Shown: piece by piece, positions 49,978-57,900 of the stretch
How positions within the stretch are numbered: the stretch's first letter is position 1
How the letters are laid out: the number at the start of each line of letters is the position of its first letter
NCBI GenBank assembly: GCA_044355655.1
Contig: JBIKXS010000010.1
Coordinates: forward strand, 1-64,000
Direction: 5' to 3'
From: UBA3064 sp023258775
Lineage (GTDB): Bacteria; Pseudomonadota; Gammaproteobacteria; Burkholderiales; Burkholderiaceae_E
Length of the DNA stretch: 64,000 bases
Translations under genes and position numbers: made by a program
Notes under the pieces: generated by a model
Told to the model about the DNA's origin: nothing
The model's database searches: none
The model's input: only the letters and a program-made list of their open reading frames with translations

Positions 49978-52652
49978 CTCACCGGTGCTGCCGCCTCTTC
50001 GAGCGCCTGAGTTCTAATGTCGATAAGTACTGGGCGATTCAAGTCTAGGGCTTCACGCAAACAAGTCCCGAGCTCGCGGGGATCCTCCACACGATAAGCG
50101 TCGATACCGTAGGCTCTGGCAATCGCTGCATGATCGGTGGGTCTAAAGTCCACCGAAAAGTAACGCTTACCGTAGCTTGCACGCTGACTAGCTTTAATCC
50201 AGCCAAAGGCGTCGTTCGAGAGCACGATCATTAAAATTGGTGCGCCGCATCGCGCAACGGTTTCGAGTTCGCCTGCAACAAAGCCAAAACTGCCATCGCC
50301 CATCAAGGCGACGCATCGCTGCTGAGGTTTGGCATACCATGCACCGATTGCAGCAGGCAGTGCATAGCCAAGTGCACCATGGGCTCGATTTGTTACAAAA
50401 TATCGACCGGCCTGAGGTAACTTGAAATAGGCGGCGACGTATGGGCAGGGCGTGCCAGGATCAGCGCAAACAATTGCATCATCGGGCAGGGCCTGACGCA
50501 ATTGATCGATGATGCGCTCGGGGCGAATAGGAAGCTCTTCGCTTTGAGCAAGCGCTTCAAAAGCTTTCCACTTACTTGCACAGGCTTTTGCGACCATAGC
50601 AAGACCACTTCCTTCAAGGTGCTCGGTGTGGCGCTGTTCTGTCATGGCTTTATGGCCCTGTTCTGTCATGGCTTTTTGGCCCTGTTCTGTCATGGCTTTT
50701 TGGCGCTGCGCTTGCACGGCTTCAATCAGGGCCTCAAGCCCCAGTTTGGCATCGCCAACCAGTGCAATGCTCGTTGGATAGCTGCTTGAAATCACCGCAG
50801 GATCGACATCAAGATGAATGATCTCAGTACCAAGCTTTGGAAAGCGCCAATGCTCGGTCGTTGTCGACCCTGTTCTGCAGGCGATGAAAAAAACCAGGTC
50901 AGCGGCTGCAACGATCTCACGTGTTGCCAGCACACCACCGTTTGATCCAACAACGCCTACAGAAAGCGGATCGTTATCTGATATACATCCTTTGCCGCTG
51001 ACGGTTGTGCAGACTGGTGCATCGAGTTGATGCGCGAGTTTGCTTAATGCCTCGCAAGCCCCCGAACTGATCACACCGCCGCCACAAATGATCACGACTT
51101 GCTTGGCTGCTATAAGTTTAGTGGCGGCTTGCCTGGTCGCCTCAAGTGCTGGGGCGCAGCGCCAGGCCGGTGCGCTGCTGTGTTCGGTTTGAGCCCATAG
51201 TCCCTCGCCATCATGCTTTGCCTTGAGCACATCATAGGGCAGGCAAAGGTGCGCTGAGCCTGGCCTACCGGTGCAAATCGCTCGAAAGGCGCTACGAACC
51301 TGGTCGCCGATTTTTGAGACCAGGTCAATGCTTCCATTCCATTTGGTCAGGGGTGCGTATAAAGCGTCCTGACGCAACTCGGTCAGGGGATAACGCCCCC
51401 TGCTTGAGACGGGGACATCTGAACTAAATGCTAGAACAGGTACCGACGACTCGTTGGCTTCAACCAGTCCGGGTGCAAGATAAGTTGCACCGCCACCGCT
51501 TGGACCCTCGCACACACCGACCCGCCCACTGACTCGGGCATAAGCATCGGCCATGTAGGCGGCGCTGCGTTCATCGCGGGCAAGCACATGGACCATGCCG
51601 TGATCGAGTCGATAAAGCGCATCGTAATAGGGAAGGCTTGTGTCGCCACAAACGCCAAAAATAGTCTTCACCCCATGGGCTTGCAGCATACGGATAAAGG
51701 CCTCGGCACCATCGTTGGCATAGGCCTTTGCTTTTGATGCTGCATTAGACGATGCTGCTGATGCTGCTGATGCTGCTGCTGATGCTGCTGATGCTGCTGA
51801 TGCTGTTGATGCCGCTGATGCTGTTGATGCTGCTGATACCGCTGCGCCTACCCCAGACGTTGATGATGTCGAACGCAAAACCTCGGTGTCGCTTACCGCC
51901 TCGTGAAATTCCAGGCATAAACCCATCGCATGGCTTGCATCGATGCGGATGCGATCATTTGCCCACACATGAGGGACCGACTGTTGGAGCAAGCAGATTC
52001 GCAAGGTAATCAGGTCTCGGCAGGCAATGTTTAATTGGTGCATATAGCCGCCTTCCTCGAGTTTAGGATCGGCCTCGATCACTAAATTGGCTGGCCAAAC
52101 ACGAGCATCGCCCACTAACTGCTGCAGCAGTCTTTGCTCTCGATCTAAGTTTGCAACCTTTGCATAAGCGGCTGTGATCTCGCAAGCCTGATTGGGATGT
52201 TGCATCCATGGCTTATGCCAAACCAGATGAGGCTTTTCATGCTGACAGAAATAATAACGTCCTGCTTGAGAATATTCGGGCGCTACGCGAACGGTTTGAA
52301 ACACCGCTTCATCGTTTAGATCACCGACTTGCACCGGACGAGAAAATCGGTCCGGTTTGCTCACCGGTGCGCCTCGCGCGATACATTGTTGGTAGGTCTC
52401 CGATGCGTCGTGACTACGCCAGACCCAGGCATTTAAGCCTGCCGGTGCATCGCGCACCTCGGGGCGCTTGTCACGATTTTCTGGCAGATAGCCGAGTAAT
52501 TCGATATAACTGTTATCGAGAATGATCAGATGGTTGATGGTTCCCAGGCTATGGTAGCCACGTTCGGTGACGAAAAATCCCATGGCTCGAAAGCGTTCAA
52601 GGGCTTGATCCATTTGATCATGAACAACGACGACGGCGTGATCGAATTCCAT
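49962..52652 (-). CDS. Fusion protein: glyoxalase-like (VOC) domain plus thiamine-diphosphate decarboxylase/synthase-like domain
   Basis: The 896-residue protein joins two enzymes. Residues 1-~262 look like a glyoxalase_3-type VOC domain (MEFDHAVVVVHDQMDQAL, GYHSLGTINHLIILDNSYIELLGY). Residues ~266-310 are an Ala/Ser/Thr linker coded by a 9-nt repeat. Residues ~311-896 are a complete TPP enzyme of the acetolactate synthase/benzoylformate decarboxylase superfamily, with the cofactor-activating glutamate in LARDERSAAYMADAYAR (about 361), a central domain, and the PP domain with VALMGDGSFGFVAGELE and VLSNDAFGW. An eight-residue repeat (KAMTEQ-type, three copies) interrupts the second linker at ~649-672. 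The ATG at 52652 follows GAGGA. It is divergent from a 4-oxalocrotonate tautomerase gene. The reaction is unknown; a 2-oxoacid decarboxylation or carboligation is likely. Confidence 0.85.
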   Translation of the reverse strand: MEFDHAVVVVHDQMDQALERFRAMGFFVTERGYHSLGTINHLIILDNSYIELLGYLPENRDKRPEVRDAPAGLNAWVWRSHDASETYQQCIARGAPVSKPDRFSRPVQVGDLNDEAVFQTVRVAPEYSQAGRYYFCQHEKPHLVWHKPWMQHPNQACEITAAYAKVANLDREQRLLQQLVGDARVWPANLVIEADPKLEEGGYMHQLNIACRDLITLRICLLQQSVPHVWANDRIRIDASHAMGLCLEFHEAVSDTEVLRSTSSTSGVGAAVSAASTASAASTASAASAASAAASAASAASSNAASKAKAYANDGAEAFIRMLQAHGVKTIFGVCGDTSLPYYDALYRLDHGMVHVLARDERSAAYMADAYARVSGRVGVCEGPSGGGATYLAPGLVEANESSVPVLAFSSDVPVSSRGRYPLTELRQDALYAPLTKWNGSIDLVSKIGDQVRSAFRAICTGRPGSAHLCLPYDVLKAKHDGEGLWAQTEHSSAPAWRCAPALEATRQAATKLIAAKQVVIICGGGVISSGACEALSKLAHQLDAPVCTTVSGKGCISDNDPLSVGVVGSNGGVLATREIVAAADLVFFIACRTGSTTTEHWRFPKLGTEIIHLDVDPAVISSSYPTSIALVGDAKLGLEALIEAVQAQRQKAMTEQGQKAMTEQGHKAMTEQRHTEHLEGSGLAMVAKACASKWKAFEALAQSEELPIRPERIIDQLRQALPDDAIVCADPGTPCPYVAAYFKLPQAGRYFVTNRAHGALGYALPAAIGAWYAKPQQRCVALMGDGSFGFVAGELETVARCGAPILMIVLSNDAFGWIKASQRASYGKRYFSVDFRPTDHAAIARAYGIDAYRVEDPRELGTCLREALDLNRPVLIDIRTQALEEAAAPVSQWMG
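50634..50705 (-). repeat. 24-nt tandem repeat inside the TPP gene, three copies
   Basis: Three adjacent 24-nt units (50634-50657, 50658-50681, 50682-50705) differ at two positions. On the minus strand each codes for eight residues of the form QKAMTEQG or HKAMTEQG. They lie in the linker between the central and pyrophosphate-binding domains of the TPP part, so copy number changes would not shift the frame. Confidence 0.93.
51751..51843 (-). repeat. 9-nt (GATGCTGCT) microsatellite coding for the inter-domain linker
   Basis: About ten units of 9 nt, with one 12-nt unit, make a 93-nt tract (consensus GATGCTGCT on the plus strand). On the minus strand the frame reads Ala-Ala-Ser with Thr and Val variants. 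It joins the VOC and TPP domains. The unit is a multiple of three, so length changes would only lengthen or shorten the linker. Confidence 0.95.
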
Positions 52653-52785
52653 AACTGTCCTCAAGTCATTTCCCGGAATGCTGCAAGCAGCGTTTGTGTC
52701 AAATGGTAGCCTTAAAGCGCTCGGCCTATGGTTTCATTTGCCGCAGCAGAATTTGCCTTTATTGACGATTCAGGAGTTATTCAAC

Positions 52786-52977
52786 ATGCCTTTGATCCAT
52801 GTCACCCTTTTTGAAGGTCGTAGCGTCGAGCAAAAGCGCGACTTTGCCGAACAAATCACCAAAGTCGCGAGCGATACCTTGCAGTGCTCGCCCGATTCGG
52901 TCGATGTGATTTTTGAGGATGTAAAGCGCTCAGATTGGGCAACGGCAGGACGTCTGCACAGCGACAACCCTGCGTGA
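52786..52977 (+). CDS. 4-oxalocrotonate tautomerase family protein
   Basis: This 63-residue protein begins MPLIHVTLFEGRSVEQKRDF; after Met removal Pro1 is the catalytic base. The ATG at 52786 follows AGGAG. The later LQCSPDSVDVIFEDVKRSDWATAG matches the family, including the arginine that binds substrate. It should tautomerise 2-hydroxymuconate-type enols to 2-oxo forms. It is divergent from the VOC-TPP fusion (133 nt between starts) and overlaps the MATE gene start by 4 nt. Confidence 0.9.
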   Translation: MPLIHVTLFEGRSVEQKRDFAEQITKVASDTLQCSPDSVDVIFEDVKRSDWATAGRLHSDNPA

Positions 52978-54308
52978 TTGCTCGGATCCTTGCGCTTGCT
53001 GCGCCGTCTGCGGCGGTCTCAGCAGCGCAAGTGTTTACCCAATTTGCTGAGACACTGGTCGCTGCAAAACTTGGTACTGGAGCGCTGGCGGCATGGTCAA
53101 TTACGCTGCCTTTTGTACTGTTATTGCAGCAAACCTCAGCAGGCGCCATGGGCGGTGGGGTTTCTTCAGCGATTGCACGGGCCCTTGGCGCCAATGATCA
53201 GGCGCAGGCCTGCGCACTGGTTAAACATGCCTTATGGATCGCCCTGGTCGCTGGGTTAGTGTTTGCAATTCCTTTAAGCATTTTCCTGCCTTGGCTCATT
53301 GGCAGACTTGCAGGCGATGAGATTGCCCAACTCAATCGCTTTTACCCCTTTGCTGCCTTCGGTCTTGCGGCGGTCCCGGCTTGGCTGGTCAATACCTTAT
53401 CAGCGATTCTCCGTGGCGGGGGCCAGCACCGCATCGTTGGACGTTTGATGGTGTCCGCATGGCTTGTGCTTTGCATCATGATGCCGCTATGTGCATTCAT
53501 ATTCGAACTTGGACTTGCTGGCATTGGTTTAGCGCAGGCCTTGGTCTTTACAGTCGCTGCCTGGTTGATGTGGCAAAAAGTACGTGCTGGCCAAGCGGGA
53601 TTTGTCCCTGATCTGACGCTTAAACCACAACTTATATTGTTTAAGAAAATATTATCAGTTGGTTTGATGGCCTGCGCGCTTGCCCTAATTGCAAACCTCA
53701 CGACCTTTCTTGTTAATGCACGACTTGCCGCCTTCGGTACTGCTTATGTTGCCGCCTATGGCATAGCTGCAAGGGTCGAGTTCTTAATGGTGCCAGTAGC
53801 CTTTGGTGTTGGCGCGGCACTGACGGCCTTGGTTGGGCACGCGGTGGGTTCTGGGCAGTGGCAGCAGGCAAGACGGATTGCTTGGACGGGTGCCGCGATG
53901 GCATTCGTGGTCACCATGCCATTTGGGCTTTGGGTGGCCATATGGCCTGATGCGCTTGCCTCGTTCCTCACTAGCGATCCTCAGGTCCAGGTACATGCTG
54001 CAACAGCGCTTTCTTATCTCGGTTGGGGATTGGCGCCCTTTGCCGTTGGCATGACGCTTTACTTCGCTTCTCAAGGGGCGAATCGCATGCGTGGGCCCTT
54101 GCTTGCCGGGATGTTCAGGATCTCGATTGCCGTCGGGCTAGGTGCTTTACTTGCACAGCATTTACAACCACCGGCAAGTGCTTACTATCTTTCGGTTGCT
54201 TGTGCGATTACGATTTATGGCTTGGTTGTTGCCCTTTCGGTTCGCCCCGGGGTCTGGTCTGAGCCTAGTGTTTCAAAATCCTTAGCAAATTTGAATGATC
54301 GTCGGTAA
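52974..54308 (+). CDS. MATE-family efflux transporter
   Basis: The 444-residue protein has about twelve membrane helices in two related halves, as in multidrug and toxin extrusion proteins. Typical parts are VFTQFAETLVAAKLGTGALAAWSI and, in the second half, AYGIAARVEFLMVPVAFGVGAALTALVGHAVGSGQWQQA. It should exchange a drug or metabolite for sodium or protons. The start is taken as the GTG that overlaps the tautomerase stop (GTGA). Its last 44 nt overlap the end of the convergent spermidine-synthase-like gene. Confidence 0.9.
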   Translation: MIARILALAAPSAAVSAAQVFTQFAETLVAAKLGTGALAAWSITLPFVLLLQQTSAGAMGGGVSSAIARALGANDQAQACALVKHALWIALVAGLVFAIPLSIFLPWLIGRLAGDEIAQLNRFYPFAAFGLAAVPAWLVNTLSAILRGGGQHRIVGRLMVSAWLVLCIMMPLCAFIFELGLAGIGLAQALVFTVAAWLMWQKVRAGQAGFVPDLTLKPQLILFKKILSVGLMACALALIANLTTFLVNARLAAFGTAYVAAYGIAARVEFLMVPVAFGVGAALTALVGHAVGSGQWQQARRIAWTGAAMAFVVTMPFGLWVAIWPDALASFLTSDPQVQVHAATALSYLGWGLAPFAVGMTLYFASQGANRMRGPLLAGMFRISIAVGLGALLAQHLQPPASAYYLSVACAITIYGLVVALSVRPGVWSEPSVSKSLANLNDRR

Positions 54309-56322
54309 ACACGCCGACATCATCTCGAAGACTGATTGCTTTGGCTTCCTTAAACGCAGGATGTTGAAGTAGGGCCTTATTTTTTGTCATTACAATTTGA
54401 TCGGTATTTAAATACCAACGTTCTGGACCGGTGGTGAACTGTGGACTATCCTCAATCAGGACAGCCTCCAGCCCAAAGCTGTCTGCAAGGCGTTTTGCAA
54501 CTGGTTGTAGGTCAACGAAGCGGTTGGTCGCTTGGAACACGATCACGCCTCCTGGGGCCAGATGTTTAACGTAGGCAGCCATGGCCTCTCTGGTTACCAG
54601 GTGGATCGGAATCGAATCACCGGAAAATGCGTCAACCGCCAAGACGTCATACTGTCGGGGTGCTTCACGCTCAAGCGCAAGTCTGCCATCGCCCAATACG
54701 ATTTCATAAGGAGCCTTCATCCGACCCAGAAAACTAAACTCCTTTTTTGCGAGTTCAACCACGGCCGGGTTGATTTCATAGATCACCCACTGATCGCCAG
54801 TATTTGCATACGCTGCAAGCGCCCCTGCACCAAGTCCAATCAAACCAACACGCTTGGGACCTTCCGGCATCGCTTCGAAAAGTCTGCCGTAACCGCTGCT
54901 CGGGCCGTAGTAAGTTGCAGGCATCATCTCAAAGGGTTCACCTTGGAGTTGTCCTCCATGGTTGATGGCGCCGTGCAACATATAGCGGAAACCAGGTTCG
55001 GAAGGGTAATCGCGGGTGCGTACAACCCCATAAAAGTTGCGCTCCATTTCGCGAATGCCAAGGCTATACTCTTCAAGTTCTTGATGGACAAGAAAGATTA
55101 CGCCGGCCAAAAGTCCTGCACTACCCAGGCGCCAGACCCACTGCGAATTCAAGCTTCGCCATAGCAGTACAAGTGCAATGACGGTCACCGTGATGTGTAA
55201 TTCGTAATAGCCGGATAGCAAAAGTGGTGCGCCAATTGCAATCGAAAGTGCACCTAATGCACCACCGAGCGACATCGCAAGATAAAAGCGGGTGAGTTGG
55301 CTGGGATGCGGTTTAAGCGATGCGAGTTCACCGTGACAAAACATACAGACCGCAAAAAGGCCGGCAGCATAGAGCCCGGACACTTGAAAAAGGGCAAGTG
55401 AATCAGCGAAGTAAATCATCAAAGGCAAACTAAGCGCAGCCGTTACGGCCCAGAAACCTCGGTGGTACCACGCTGGACGGTCAAAGCAAACAATGAAGCT
55501 GATGAGGTAAAGCGCAAGAGGAAGTACCCACAAGAAGGGGACCGAAGAAATGTTTTGGGTTAGATGATTAGTAACCGCAAGCAGTACCGCTGAACCCAGG
55601 GCAGATAACAGGACCCAGGATAAGGTTCTGCTGAGCGATGGCGAAGCTTCCTGATCTTGTGCTACATGGCTGGATGACAGCTGTATTGAGGAGTGTTCGT
55701 CGGCAGGACGCTGATCATTGTCGATGGAGGTCGATCTTTGCGGTGCGCTGATCGACCTCCAGCCTACCCAAATGCAAAGTATTGCGAAGACTGCGTAGCC
55801 GATCGACCAGGCGATTGCTGTTTCGCGGCCACCGAAAAAGGGTTCAATCAGGGTTGGATAACCAAGCAGGGCCGCCAGGGAAGCCGCATTAGACAAGGCA
55901 AATAAGCGATAGGGTACCGCTTGCCGAAAACTGCGCCAGTACCATGCCTGGATAAGTGGGGTTGTCGTGGAAAGCAAAGCGTAGGGCAGACCAATGGTTG
56001 CAATTAGTAAACCCAGGATCCGAAGGATCGGGTCTTCGTCGCCTAGCGGCTTCCAGGACTCGCTTGCGATAATTGGAAGGCTTAGCAGCGAAAGCAGGAG
56101 CAGCGTTGCATGTAAGCCAACTTGCCGCGTTGCGTTAAGTTGATGAACGCTACGATCAGCATAGGCGTAGCCGGCGAGCAAAAGACTCTGGAAGAACAAC
56201 ATGCAAGTATTCCAAACCGAAGCTGAGCCTCCAAACCATGGCAGGATTTGTTTGGCAATGAGAGGTTGGACAAGAAAAAGTAAGAAAGCAGACAGAAAAA
56301 TCGTAAGGGCGTAGGGAAACAT
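54265..56322 (-). CDS. Membrane-fused spermidine synthase-like protein
   Basis: The 685-residue protein has an N-terminal half of about ten to twelve membrane helices (for example YALTIFLSAFLLFLVQPLIAKQILPWFGG), resembling an MFS-type segment. The C-terminal half from ~450 is a polyamine-synthase-like methyltransferase fold: VGLIGLGAGALAAYANTGDQW, YEINPAVVELAKKEF, VLGDGRLALE and VDAFSGDSIPIHLVTREA. The DAFSGDSIP form replaces the usual DSSDP of true spermidine synthases, so polyamine synthesis is doubtful. The membrane-fused group has no established function known to me. Its stop overlaps the MATE gene. Confidence 0.85.
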   Translation of the reverse strand: MFPYALTIFLSAFLLFLVQPLIAKQILPWFGGSASVWNTCMLFFQSLLLAGYAYADRSVHQLNATRQVGLHATLLLLSLLSLPIIASESWKPLGDEDPILRILGLLIATIGLPYALLSTTTPLIQAWYWRSFRQAVPYRLFALSNAASLAALLGYPTLIEPFFGGRETAIAWSIGYAVFAILCIWVGWRSISAPQRSTSIDNDQRPADEHSSIQLSSSHVAQDQEASPSLSRTLSWVLLSALGSAVLLAVTNHLTQNISSVPFLWVLPLALYLISFIVCFDRPAWYHRGFWAVTAALSLPLMIYFADSLALFQVSGLYAAGLFAVCMFCHGELASLKPHPSQLTRFYLAMSLGGALGALSIAIGAPLLLSGYYELHITVTVIALVLLWRSLNSQWVWRLGSAGLLAGVIFLVHQELEEYSLGIREMERNFYGVVRTRDYPSEPGFRYMLHGAINHGGQLQGEPFEMMPATYYGPSSGYGRLFEAMPEGPKRVGLIGLGAGALAAYANTGDQWVIYEINPAVVELAKKEFSFLGRMKAPYEIVLGDGRLALEREAPRQYDVLAVDAFSGDSIPIHLVTREAMAAYVKHLAPGGVIVFQATNRFVDLQPVAKRLADSFGLEAVLIEDSPQFTTGPERWYLNTDQIVMTKNKALLQHPAFKEAKAISLRDDVGVFTDDHSNLLRILKH

Positions 56323-56352
56323 TGAGCGCGTTTTTGATGGGCTATTGAGTTG

Positions 56353-56369
56353 GCCTCAGCGCCTGAGGC
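56353..56369. other. Short inverted repeat upstream of the membrane-fused synthase gene
   Basis: A perfect 7-bp stem GCCTCAG/CTGAGGC with a 3-nt loop lies 31 nt before the start codon of the membrane-fused spermidine synthase-like gene. There is no T-run. It could form in the 5' leader of that mRNA, or be a protein-binding dyad. Confidence 0.35.
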
Positions 56370-56456
56370 GCTTGTGTCGATTGTTACAGCTGCGCCGAAG
56401 CATTAAGACAAGACACGAAAATGCAAGGTTCAAGGGCCGTATACAAAGGCTTGAAG

Positions 56457-56483
56457 AAGGGCAGAGTTTTTAGGCTTGCCCTT
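56457..56483 (-). terminator. Possible sodB terminator
   Basis: A 7-bp stem AAGGGCA/TGCCCTT with a 13-nt loop lies about 50 nt after the sodB stop on the minus strand and is followed by a weakly T-rich CTTCTTC. On the plus strand it is followed by TCTTTT. It could end sodB transcription, but the stem is short. Confidence 0.4.
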
Positions 56484-56530
56484 TCTTTTAGTTCGAGCGA
56501 CTTCCTAAGCTTGACTGATGCTGCAAGGAT

Positions 56531-57109
56531 TTAAGCAAAATTCTTTTCTGCAAAGTCCCAGTTCACCAGTGCCCAGAATCCATTAAGGTAGTCGGGTCGA
56601 CGGTTGCGGTGATCGATGTAGTAAGCGTGTTCCCATAAATCACAGGTGAGCAAGGCGGTATCGCCCTGGGTGATCGGTGTGGCGGCATTGCTGGTATTCA
56701 CAATATCAAGGCTGCCGTCTGCCTTTTTGACGAGCCAAGTCCACGACGAGCCAAAGTTACCGATCGCGCTTTTGGTAAAGGCTTCCTTAAACGCAGCAAA
56801 GCTTCCCCATTGTTGATTGATAGCAGCAGCTAAGGCACCGCCGGGTTCACCACCACCTTGTGGTTTCAGACCATTCCAGTAAAAAGTATGATTCCAGACT
56901 TGAGCCGCATTATTGAAAATGCCGCCTGAAGATTTTTTTACGATCTCTTCAAGACTAGCCTGCTCAAACTCAGTGCCTTTGATCAAATTATTGAGATTGG
57001 TGACGTAAGTCTGGTGATGCTTGCCGTAGTGAAACTCAAGGGTTTCTTTTGAGATATGGGGGGCAAGTGCATCCATTGCGTAGGGAAGTGGGGGCAGAAC
57101 ATGTTCCAT
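56531..57109 (-). CDS. sodB: Superoxide dismutase, iron type
   Basis: The 192-residue enzyme converts superoxide to hydrogen peroxide. It has FHYGKHHQTYVTNLNNL (first His ligand), IFNNAAQVWNHTFYWN (second His ligand), FGSSWTWLV and the metal-ligand motif LLTCDLWEHAYYID with Asp and His. The glutamine in NNAAQVWNH is the iron-type marker. The ATG at 57109 follows GGAGAG. It is a single-gene unit, 62 nt downstream of the racemase on the same strand. Confidence 0.95.
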   Translation of the reverse strand: MEHVLPPLPYAMDALAPHISKETLEFHYGKHHQTYVTNLNNLIKGTEFEQASLEEIVKKSSGGIFNNAAQVWNHTFYWNGLKPQGGGEPGGALAAAINQQWGSFAAFKEAFTKSAIGNFGSSWTWLVKKADGSLDIVNTSNAATPITQGDTALLTCDLWEHAYYIDHRNRRPDYLNGFWALVNWDFAEKNFA

Positions 57110-57171
57110 CGACGGACTCTCCATGTTGATGTGTTGCGAAACAGCGTGATGACGCGGGCGAAGTTTAACGG

Positions 57172-57900
57172 TCAGAAGCTATCGGCGAGGAATTGACCCT
57201 TGTAAACTTTGGCTACTGGTCTTGCATAGGGACCAATTTTTGCGGTTTGTAGCCCTAAGGACACCAATGACTCTGCAAGCTTGGTAGCGGCCGCAACGCC
57301 GTCGACCACAGGCACGCCAACTTCTTCGCTTAATTCAGCGGCAAGTTGCGCCATACCTGCACAGCCCAAAACAATAGCCTCGATCTGGTCTTCGGCCAAA
57401 GCCTTGCGAATCTCGGCGGTAATCCGCGCTCTGGCATCAGACCGCGGATCTTCGAGTTCTAAGACGGGAACTTCGCTTGCGCGCACCCGGGCACATCGCG
57501 TGGCCAGTCCATAGCGTTTCAAGTTGTGCCCAATCGCAGCGACCGAGCGCGACAGGGTGGTAATCACCGAAAATCGGTTACTGATCATGCTAGCAAGGTG
57601 GAACGCTGCTTCACCGATGCCAAGCACGGGTGCTGCTGTCAGACAGCGGGCGGCTTCAAGTCCAGTGTCGTCGAAGCAGGCGATCACAAAAGCATCGTAT
57701 TGCCCATCGTTTTGGCGAATCAAACGCAAAAGGCCAGGAACTGAGAATGCCTCATCAACATAGCCTTCGATCGATACTGGCCCATCGTCTGGATTGCAGG
57801 CGCGCACCTCGCTGCTAGGGTAGGCAACCTTTTTTGCTGCCGCTTCGATCGCAGCGGTCATGCTTGCCGTGGTGTTGGGATTAATGATTAAGAGGCGCAT
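57172..57900 (-). CDS. Asp/Glu/hydantoin racemase family protein
   Basis: The 242-residue protein begins MRLLIINPNTTASMTAAIEAAA, the standard start of the hydantoin racemase group, which fixes the start at 57900 although the frame is open upstream. The two catalytic cysteines are in VIACFDDTGLEAA (~residue 85) and VLGCAGMAQLA (~185). It should racemise a hydantoin or an amino-acid derivative by two-base catalysis. The first 20 nt overlap the end of the upstream ABC ATPase gene, so it is the last gene of the peptide transporter operon, suggesting it processes an imported compound. Confidence 0.87.
   Translation of the reverse strand: MRLLIINPNTTASMTAAIEAAAKKVAYPSSEVRACNPDDGPVSIEGYVDEAFSVPGLLRLIRQNDGQYDAFVIACFDDTGLEAARCLTAAPVLGIGEAAFHLASMISNRFSVITTLSRSVAAIGHNLKRYGLATRCARVRASEVPVLELEDPRSDARARITAEIRKALAEDQIEAIVLGCAGMAQLAAELSEEVGVPVVDGVAAATKLAESLVSLGLQTAKIGPYARPVAKVYKGQFLADSF

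Noticed and set aside
49894..51843. Tandem repeats considered as a CRISPR array
   Set aside because: Units are adjacent without spacers, are 9-24 nt long, and there is no cas gene in the window.
54532..55164. Plus-strand open frame opposite the membrane-fused synthase
   Set aside because: It lies inside a well-supported gene on the other strand and shows no ribosome binding site or family pattern.
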